From Peptococcaceae bacterium BRH_c4a (GTDB lineage: Bacteria > Bacillota > Desulfotomaculia > Desulfotomaculales > Desulfocucumaceae), in the NCBI GenBank assembly GCA_000961585.1, contig LADN01000098.1:37732-101731 (forward strand): 64,000 bases of DNA, written 5' to 3'. Both the position numbers and the translations under genes were made by a program. Shown here one piece after another: positions 58,928-64,000 of the stretch. Below the pieces are notes generated by a model, which was not told where the DNA came from, searched no databases, and saw only the letters and a program-made list of their open reading frames with translations. The first letter of the stretch is position 1, and every line of letters starts with the position of its first letter.

Positions 58928-59293
58928 ATGATTACACCGGAGCAACTGGAAAGCTACCGATCCGGCTGGCGGGAATATAAAAGACAGAGAGATCAGGATT
59001 TAGCAAGCCGGTACAGGCGCGCCATGGCAAAGACCCGCTTAGCCGCGGAACATCTTAAACGGAATTATAAATGCAAAGTTTATCTCTTTGGATCAATGGC
59101 CAGGGAAGACAAGTTTACGGACCATTCCGACATTGATCTTGCCGTATCAAATTTGGATAAACAAACAAATTTTTGGAAGCTGTATTCTGAAGTAATGAAC
59201 ATTTTAGCTCCATTTGATTTTGACCTGGTGGAAATGGAAAGAATTGACCCGGATATCCGGCAATATATCCTTAAAGAGGGCATGGAATTATGA
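58928..59293 (+). CDS. MNT-domain nucleotidyltransferase (antitoxin of HEPN/MNT pair)
   Basis: A 121-residue minimal nucleotidyltransferase. The catalytic motif is GSMARE...SDIDLAV, with the further Asp in DFDLVEME. Proteins of this type are the antitoxins of HEPN-MNT (type VII) modules and can inactivate the HEPN toxin by AMPylation. The stop overlaps the start of the HEPN-like gene by four bases (ATGA). It has lower G+C than the core genes. Confidence 0.88.
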   Translation: MITPEQLESYRSGWREYKRQRDQDLASRYRRAMAKTRLAAEHLKRNYKCKVYLFGSMAREDKFTDHSDIDLAVSNLDKQTNFWKLYSEVMNILAPFDFDLVEMERIDPDIRQYILKEGMEL

Positions 59294-59766
59294 CTCCAAA
59301 CATTGTTTTGCTGGAAGCCAGAATAAGAAAAGAACTTTTTCAGCTTGAGAAATTGGAGGCAGAACTTAAGTCAGTCAACAAGATGAAGGATCTTAAGTTT
59401 GAAAGCGTACGGTCAAGGGTGTATGCTTCTATATTACATGACTTTTACTCCGGGATAGAAAAAGTATTTATAAATATAGCCAGAGAGATTGACCGGTCGG
59501 TGCCCGGAACCGAAGGATGGCACAGGCAGCTTTTGGAGCAAATGACACTGGATATACCCTCCAAAAGACCGGCTGTAATAGATAATCACTTAGCAGATCA
59601 GATTCATCAGTACCTGAGTTTCAGGCACCGCTTTCGTAATCTGTACGGCTTCGAGCTAAAACCAGATAAGCTGGAGGAACTAGCCCAAAATATGGGAGGC
59701 TGTTTAAAGCAATTTAAGAAAAGCATTGAAATATTCCTCGAGGTGGTGTCTAATATTGTAGAATAA
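59290..59766 (+). CDS. HepT-like HEPN-family putative ribonuclease toxin
   Basis: A 158-residue all-alpha protein. The segment FRHRFRNLYGFEL (residues 111-123) is the form of the HEPN active-site motif found in the larger HepT-like family, with Arg112/His113 and Arg116/Asn117 as candidate catalytic residues. It follows the MNT gene in the same operon. Toxin activity is inferred from the module architecture. Confidence 0.82.
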   Translation: MTPNIVLLEARIRKELFQLEKLEAELKSVNKMKDLKFESVRSRVYASILHDFYSGIEKVFINIAREIDRSVPGTEGWHRQLLEQMTLDIPSKRPAVIDNHLADQIHQYLSFRHRFRNLYGFELKPDKLEELAQNMGGCLKQFKKSIEIFLEVVSNIVE

Positions 59767-60028
59767 TAAAAAACCGCCTTGTCGGCGGTGCCGTCTTGCA
59801 GACGGCGGAATCCAGGAGCCAGGAGCCAGAATAAGCAAGCGTGACCCTAAAGCGACATGCATGAGGGGGAGGGGTTTTAGTCCAGTCGGAGGGTAAGTAG
59901 ATCGTACTCAAACCCCTTCACCGGCCACAGAGCGACCACGGAGCGACCCCAGAAAAACTCTGGGCTGTATAGCTTTGGTGCTTTAGTACTTTAATGTTTT
60001 AATGTATCACATACCTTCCTTAACGATA
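59766..60028 (-). repeat. Composite dispersed repeat, reverse copy with shortened insert
   Basis: Minus-strand copy: CGTTAAGGAAGGTATG, CATTAAAG, AGCCCAGAGTTTTTCTGGGGTCGC, TCTGTGGCCGG, a deleted fold-back element (59868-59918), CATGCATGTCGCT, heptamers (GGCTCCT, GGCTCCT, GGATTCC) and the double-hairpin terminator with T6. AGCGAC, the complement of GTCGCT, occurs on both sides (59851-59856 and 59931-59936). Confidence 0.8.
59868..59918 (-). mobile_element. Fold-back element, copy D (internally deleted)
   Basis: Only the ends remain: GGAGGGGTTTTAGTCC at 59868-59883 and ACTCAAACCCC at the other side, with a short centre containing GGAGGGTAAGTAGATC, the complement of the internal segment next to the left end of copy A. 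Confidence 0.7.
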
Positions 60029-60060
60029 AAAAAGCCTTCATCTCAATATGATGAAGGCTT
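60028..60060 (-). terminator. Terminator of the anti-sigma gene (minus strand)
   Basis: AAGCCTTCATC pairs with GATGAAGGCTT; on the minus strand it is followed by T6. Confidence 0.85.
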
Positions 60061-60127
60061 CAGAGCGTTTTCCCCGCCCTTTCTGGCTTCTGGCTCCTGG
60101 CTCCTCAAGCGCCCGTCAGGGCGGCCG

Positions 60128-61153
60128 CTATTGTTCCAGCCAGAGAATTATCGCATAAGACCCCAGCTCATTATCCCATGATTCAATCTGCCTTTTCAAC
60201 CCCGACGCCTCGGCCTCCAACTGGCTTCTCTCGTCCGGGGCCGCACCGGAGCTGATTCTGGTCTGAATCTCGTTTAGCCTGTTGCGGGCTTCGGTATAAC
60301 TGGCCGTCACATCTCTCTTTTCATCCGCCCGGTCTATAACCCCACCCAGACCCGACAGTTGGCCGACCAGATTCTTTCCGCTTTCCCGGGGAACGGCAAT
60401 CCGTATTATTGCCAGCTCACCGCCGCTCCTTTTCTGGCTGGTAAGCACCTGGCCGCTTCCTCCCAGCCTGGAAGCCATCTCAAGGGCATTATTGGTATTA
60501 TCTGCGACATTGGCAGTGCTTACTTTCAGTATCGTGCTCAGTATATCCCGGTGTGAATTCAGCAGAACAGCGTTATTTTCCGGGGCTTTGGCCGGAGGTT
60601 CAGGGGATGCCGGCTGTGCGGCCTCATTTGATAATCCCCCGGTTGTTTCGGGATCGGCTGTCCTTTCCGGGTTTTCCGGCCGCACGGTATTTTCGGGCTC
60701 TGTCTGAACCGGGTTTTTATCGGCGTTATTTTGGGAAGGCTGGTTTACAGCTATCTCAGTTTGTGGTTTTTCAGCATTAAGGGCCACATTGACACCCCAG
60801 GAGCCGGCGAACAGCATCACAGCCGCCGCAGCCGCCGCGGCCGGTGATCTCAACTTATGGAAGATTCCCGGACGTGACTTTCGTTTTATTTCATCCCCCG
60901 CTTCTTTCCGCAGTCTGTTCATAACTCCGGCACAGAAGTCCGTGGAGGGTTCCCCGCTGAACATATCCTCCCTCAGGGTTTGGGATATACTCTTCCAGAG
61001 TCCCAGTTCCCGCCTGCACGATGCGCAAATCAGGAGATGGCCTTCCAGAATGCTGCTTTCATCACCGGAAATTTCCCCGTCCAGCCAGGGGGAGAACAGT
61101 TCCCTGAATTCATCGCAATTGTTTTTTCCAGACGGTTCATTGAAGTCAGACAC
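60128..61153 (-). CDS. Anti-sigma factor with zinc-finger and DUF4349 domains
   Basis: About 341 residues. A cytoplasmic N-terminal zf-HC2 domain (C near 13; HLLICASC near 40) that would bind the sigma factor is followed by a single membrane helix (AAAAAAAVMLFAGSWGVNVAL near 110), a Pro/Glu/Asn-rich linker and an extracytoplasmic DUF4349 domain with coiled coil. AAGGAGG lies eight bases before GTG 61153; ATG 61159 and GTG 61162 are too close to it. Its partner is the ECF sigma factor at 61600-62229, but a foreign gene lies in between. Confidence 0.87.
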   Translation of the reverse strand: MSDFNEPSGKNNCDEFRELFSPWLDGEISGDESSILEGHLLICASCRRELGLWKSISQTLREDMFSGEPSTDFCAGVMNRLRKEAGDEIKRKSRPGIFHKLRSPAAAAAAAVMLFAGSWGVNVALNAEKPQTEIAVNQPSQNNADKNPVQTEPENTVRPENPERTADPETTGGLSNEAAQPASPEPPAKAPENNAVLLNSHRDILSTILKVSTANVADNTNNALEMASRLGGSGQVLTSQKRSGGELAIIRIAVPRESGKNLVGQLSGLGGVIDRADEKRDVTASYTEARNRLNEIQTRISSGAAPDERSQLEAEASGLKRQIESWDNELGSYAIILWLEQ

Positions 61154-61205
61154 GGCCATCACCTCCTTTTAACATCTGGGGCATTCCCTTTAGTGAATCC
61201 AGAAG

Positions 61206-61571
61206 TCAGAATCCAGAATCCAGAATGGTATTGGCATAAGATTCCAGTAACTTACTGACTTCTTCTAGCTTCGCCATGAGTTGAGAAGAATCACCGTATC
61301 CCAGGTCATTGGCTAAAATTAAATAGTACCGGGATTCTTCCAAGGAGCCTTGGGCTATATTCAAATAGCGGACTTTGTCAGCTTTGCCCTTCTTTTTAAA
61401 ACCTTCAGCAATATTTGCTGGGGTTGATACTGCTGCTCTCCGGAGTTGTGAAATTAACCCATATAGTTCTGAATCAGGAAATCTATTAGTAAATCTATAG
61501 ACTTCCATAACAAACTGGTGGGCTTTTTGCCATACAATTAAATCTTCAAAGCTCCTCGCCGGTTCTCTCAT
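61206..61571 (-). CDS. Four-helix-bundle protein (23S rRNA intervening-sequence family)
   Basis: About 121 residues (start MREPARSFEDLIVWQKAHQF), clearly of the S23/four-helix bundle family first found in 23S rRNA intervening sequences. Here it stands free between an ECF sigma factor and its anti-sigma gene. Its last codons (I-L-D-S-G-F-stop) are made of ATTCTGG/ATTCTGG heptamer units, and an array of the same repeat lies on its other side at 61606-61639. The function of the family is unknown. Confidence 0.9.
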   Translation of the reverse strand: MREPARSFEDLIVWQKAHQFVMEVYRFTNRFPDSELYGLISQLRRAAVSTPANIAEGFKKKGKADKVRYLNIAQGSLEESRYYLILANDLGYGDSSQLMAKLEEVSKLLESYANTILDSGF

Positions 61572-61599
61572 CTTATTCCTCATTATTTTTATCTGATAC

Positions 61600-62229
61600 T
61601 TATTTCTTCTGGATTCTGGATTCTGGATTCTGGATTCTATCCCCGCATTCCCGGCTTATGATATCTTTGAGCGCCTGCCTCGCCCTATTAATCCTCGACT
61701 TCACGGTACCCAATGAGCACTGTGTCACACTGGCGATATCCTCGTAGGAGTAACCCTCCATATCCCTCAGCACCAGCACCGCCCTGTGTTCCTGGCTCAA
61801 CCTATCCAGGGCCTGCTTAACCTGCCCCCGGAACTCCATTTCTTCCAGGGAGGCCAGAGGGTTACCGCTGGTATCGTCATCGGCTATTTCCCGGCTTACT
61901 TCCCCGCTCTCGGTGGTTATGGGATCGTCCAAAGACACATATGTAGCCCTGGAGTTCCTTTTTTTGACGTTCAGCCACATATTGACCGCTATGCGGTGCA
62001 GCCAAGTGCCAAAATCAGCCTCCAGCCGGAATCCCTTCAGGGAATAATAGGCCTTGATGAACACCTCCTGGGCCAGATCCTCGGCATCATCCCGGTTGCC
62101 GGTAAGCTTCAGGCACAGGCCGAATACCCTCCCCTGGTACATCGTCACCAGGGTCTCGAAGGTCTTGGCGTCACCCCTCTGGGACCTTTTAATAAGTTCT
62201 TCTGCCACTCTTTTATTCGTATAATCCAA
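61600..62229 (-). CDS. ECF-type RNA polymerase sigma factor
   Basis: About 209 residues. Region 2 (DAEDLAQEVFIKAYYSL) and region 4 (LRDMEGYSYEDIASVTQCSLGTVKSRINRAR) are intact. TTG 62229 lies eight bases after GGAGG; GTG 62238 is an alternative. The C-terminal tail RIQNPESRIQKK is translated from the heptamer array and is not part of the sigma fold. It probably regulates its own operon and an envelope response, with the anti-sigma gene 450 bp downstream. Confidence 0.93.
   Translation of the reverse strand: MDYTNKRVAEELIKRSQRGDAKTFETLVTMYQGRVFGLCLKLTGNRDDAEDLAQEVFIKAYYSLKGFRLEADFGTWLHRIAVNMWLNVKKRNSRATYVSLDDPITTESGEVSREIADDDTSGNPLASLEEMEFRGQVKQALDRLSQEHRAVLVLRDMEGYSYEDIASVTQCSLGTVKSRINRARQALKDIISRECGDRIQNPESRIQKK
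61606..61639 (+). repeat. GGATTCT heptamer array
   Basis: TTCT followed by four perfect GGATTCT units and AT. On the minus strand it encodes the final residues of the ECF sigma factor. Confidence 0.9.
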
Positions 62230-62425
62230 AGGATACACTCCTCCGGAGCCGGCCTATGACCCCGCCGACATCCTTTAGACAAAAATAATACCGTGAAAGT
62301 TCCATAAAGAAACTCCACGGATTTTGTTCTTCTGTAATAAATTCGGTCTTAAATAAATTCGATTTTATAAGGAAGTTTTCCTTCAGGAATAAACTGTAAA
62401 AAGACATCCGTTAATGGTTTCCAGA

Positions 62426-62800
62426 CTACATTATTTCCGCCTTCTTGTGTTTTTGCAGGTCGGTGTCTATGTGCTCAACATATATCAGGACATCATCCAC
62501 TTTTCGGTCAATTCGCTTAATATCGGTCTTCAATTGTTTGATATCAGATCTCATCTGACTGATATCAGACCTCATCTGACTGATATCAGGCTTCATCTGA
62601 TTGATATCAAACCTCATTTCTTCCTGCCCCGCCTGCATCTGATTGATATCAAACCTCATCTCTTTCTGCCCCGCCTGCAGCTGATTGATATCAGACCTCA
62701 TCTCTTCCTGCCCCGTCTGCAGCTGATCCTGTTTTTTTACTATTTCCGCCAACGTACTGATTACATATTCTTTAAACTGATTATCTTCCAAAACATTCAC
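62426..62800 (-). CDS. Coiled-coil repeat protein, function unknown
   Basis: About 124 residues, highly charged, no membrane segment. After an N-terminal LEDNQFKEYV segment, 14-residue units recur (QLQTGQEEMRSDIN, QLQAGQKEMRFDIN, QMQAGQEEMRFDIN), followed by 7-residue units (QMRSDIS, QMRSDIK); the whole is a predicted coiled coil. The C-terminus (DTDLQKHKKAEIM) matches the paralogue at 63080-63286. The start is GTG 62800, or the TTG nine bases later, which is better spaced from GAGGTG. Confidence 0.75.
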   Translation of the reverse strand: MNVLEDNQFKEYVISTLAEIVKKQDQLQTGQEEMRSDINQLQAGQKEMRFDINQMQAGQEEMRFDINQMKPDISQMRSDISQMRSDIKQLKTDIKRIDRKVDDVLIYVEHIDTDLQKHKKAEIM

Positions 62801-62945
62801 CTCTCTGCGGTCAACCTTTGCCTTATTTTTAACAAAAATGTAGAGGAGGTTCAACTTTATTTATCCGCGGAGGGGAAGGGGAAGGAGGCAGGAGACAGGA
62901 GACAGGAGACAGGAGATTTCAAATACCACGGTCTCCCCGTTTTTT
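62735..62945 (-). repeat. Duplicated upstream block (copy 1 of 2)
   Basis: The N-terminal codons of the coiled-coil gene and about 140 bp upstream of it (CGGTCAACCTTTGCC, CAACTTTATTTATCCGCGG, heptamers AGGAGAC) are repeated almost unchanged at 63222-63427. This shows a recent tandem duplication of gene plus promoter region. Confidence 0.85.
62884..62916 (+). repeat. AGGAGAC heptamer array
   Basis: AGGAGGC then three to four AGGAGAC units, 7-bp period. Confidence 0.8.
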
Positions 62946-62962
62946 TTGGTCCTGGTTCCTCC

Positions 62963-63000
62963 GGGGTCGCCAACCGGTAGGTGGAGCGGTTGGCGACCCC
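62963..63000. repeat. Perfect 14-bp inverted repeat
   Basis: GGGGTCGCCAACCG at 62963-62976 and CGGTTGGCGACCCC at 62987-63000 with a 10-bp loop. The left part (TTCCTCCGGGGTCGC) is shared with the composite repeat. Confidence 0.8.
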
Positions 63001-63079
63001 GGCTATTTTGGAGGTTGGAGGCCAGAGGTTAGAGGTTAGAGAAGAGACAGCAGCATCCTCCGGCGCAGGCCGCCCGGAC

Positions 63080-63286
63080 CTAGAGCACCTCCGCCTTCTT
63101 ATGCTTTTGCAGATCCGAGTCTACGTATTCAACGTATTTGAGTATCGAATCGGTCTTTTTATCAATACGCTTGACATCTAATTTAACTTCTTTTATCTCC
63201 GCCTGCATCTGTTCCTGTCTCTTTAATATTTCCGCTAACGTACTGACTACATATTCTTTAAACTGATTATCTTCCAAAACGTTCAC
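63080..63286 (-). CDS. Coiled-coil protein, short paralogue
   Basis: A 68-residue protein with the same N-terminus (NVLEDNQFKEYV) and C-terminus (DSDLQKHKKAEVL) as the gene at 62426-62800 but with none of the 14-residue repeats. The pair shows expansion or loss of coiled-coil units after duplication. Function unknown. Confidence 0.75.
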   Translation of the reverse strand: MNVLEDNQFKEYVVSTLAEILKRQEQMQAEIKEVKLDVKRIDKKTDSILKYVEYVDSDLQKHKKAEVL

Positions 63287-63427
63287 CTCTCTGCGGTCAA
63301 CCTTTGCCTTATTTTAACAAAAATGTCGAGGAGATTCAACTTTATTTATCCGCGGAGGGGAAGGAGGAAGGAGGCAGGAGACAGGAGACAGGGGATTTCA
63401 AATACCACGGTCTTCCCGTTTTTTTAT

Positions 63428-63880
63428 CGTTAAGGAAAGTATATACCATATTAAAGTATTAAAGGGATAAATCGCCAAAGCATTTTTATGCAAGCCCAGA
63501 GTTTTTCTGGGGTCGCTCCTGGGTCACTCTGTGGCCGGTGGAGGGGTTTGAGTCCGATCTACTTATCCTCCGGCTGAACTGGCTCTAAGCTCGTCGCCTA
63601 ACGGACTGCCGACCGCCTCCAACGCCGCATCCATGCGTCGATTCCGGCTACCGGCTGCGTCCTGCAGCCGGTTCGGCAGTCCGTACGGCTCTGTCGCCAA
63701 GAGCCAGATAACAGCCTCCGGAACATCCGCCTGGACTAAAACCCCTCCCCCTCACTGCATGTCGCTGTGGGGTCTCTTGAGGGTCGCTTTTAAGGCAGGC
63801 TGTCACAATTCTGGATTCTGGCTCCTGGCTCCTGGATTCCGCCGTCTGCAAGACGGCACCGCCGGCAAGGCGGTTATTTT
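63428..63880 (+). repeat. Composite dispersed repeat with full-length fold-back insert
   Basis: Same order and nearly the same sequence as 18704-19132, including the AGCCCAGAGTTTTTCTGGGGTCGC block on the left. On the right, after CATGTCGCT, there is an extra GTGGGGTCTCT before TGAGGGTCGCTTTTAAGG. It ends in heptamers and the double-hairpin terminator. The rest of this gene-free end (63287-64000) holds the duplicated upstream block, AGGAGAC units and the terminal heptamer array. Confidence 0.85.
63540..63748 (+). mobile_element. 209-bp fold-back (MITE-like) element, copy B
   Basis: GGAGGGGTTTGAGTCC at 63540-63555 and GGACTAAAACCCCTCC at 63733-63748. Same length as copy A and almost identical: I noticed one difference (CATGCG here, CTTGCG in copy A). 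The near-identity suggests recent spread. Confidence 0.8.
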
Positions 63881-63958
63881 ACCCCCCCGGCCAAAAATTA
63901 TTAATCAACTATTGCCTAATTCTAACAACTGCGCTAAATTTATTCAATAATATATTTT

Positions 63959-64000
<42 letters not shown>

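Noticed and set aside
62414..62980. Plus-strand 188-codon frame opposite the coiled-coil gene
   Set aside because: Repetitive antisense translation of the 14-residue units; the minus-strand gene has a paralogue with conserved ends and is the real one.

Overview
The window reads as chromosome of a spore-forming, anaerobic, sulfate/sulfite-reducing Firmicute of the Desulfotomaculum/Pelotomaculum type (Peptococcales-like). The evidence is a dsrMK-dsrC-dsrN cluster next to sporulation and germination genes (sleB-ypeB, spoIID, spoIIID, a Spo0F-like receiver). The gene order rho-rpmE-prfA-prmC-ywlC-ywlE-rpiB-glyA-wecB-atp-murA-spoIID-spoIIID-mbl is also typical of Firmicutes. Genus and species cannot be fixed from the sequence alone. 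Most genes lie on the + strand; GTG and TTG starts are frequent. No rRNA, tRNA or CRISPR array was seen.

Layout. 0.2-6.1 kb: an FmdB-like zinc ribbon, two near-identical 2[4Fe-4S] ferredoxins, DsrM, DsrK, DsrC with both redox cysteines, and a CbiA/DsrN amidotransferase; this is the electron chain of dissimilatory sulfite reduction. 6.3-8.4 kb: sleB-ypeB germination pair. 8.6-14.4 kb: promoter, T-box leader, Lrp-type regulator, aminotransferase, PaaK-like CoA ligase and IorAB, an amino-acid to acyl-CoA oxidation operon. 14.6-18.2 kb: argS, XapX, pyrG. 19.5-24.8 kb: sppA, Yip1-like protein, receiver, zinc-finger protein, fba, and a transaldolase-family gene that appears to start at ATT. 24.9-39.5 kb: rho, a LysM/M23 protein, a radical SAM protein, rpmE and the prfA to wecB housekeeping block. 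39.7-47.2 kb: a complete F-type ATP synthase operon. 47.4-53.8 kb: murA, spoIID, spoIIID, mbl, interrupted by a lower-GC AAA ATPase/RloB pair that looks like an anti-phage module. 54-64 kb: accessory region with antitoxins, a truncated RelE, a large S8 protease with SLH domains, an MNT/HEPN pair, an ECF sigma/anti-sigma locus split by a four-helix-bundle gene, and two paralogous coiled-coil genes.

The most unusual feature is the intergenic DNA. (1) Degenerate 7-bp tandem repeats (GGATTCT/GGCTCCT/GTCTCCT type, a TAAGCNN type and a CAGTCGT type) occur in more than 25 gaps and even encode the ends of two proteins. (2) A composite dispersed repeat ending in a double-hairpin terminator occurs at least seven times on both strands. 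(3) A roughly 209-bp fold-back element with 16-bp inverted ends is inserted inside some of those composite repeats. One filled copy and one empty copy are both present here, with an apparent 6-bp duplication (GTCGCT).
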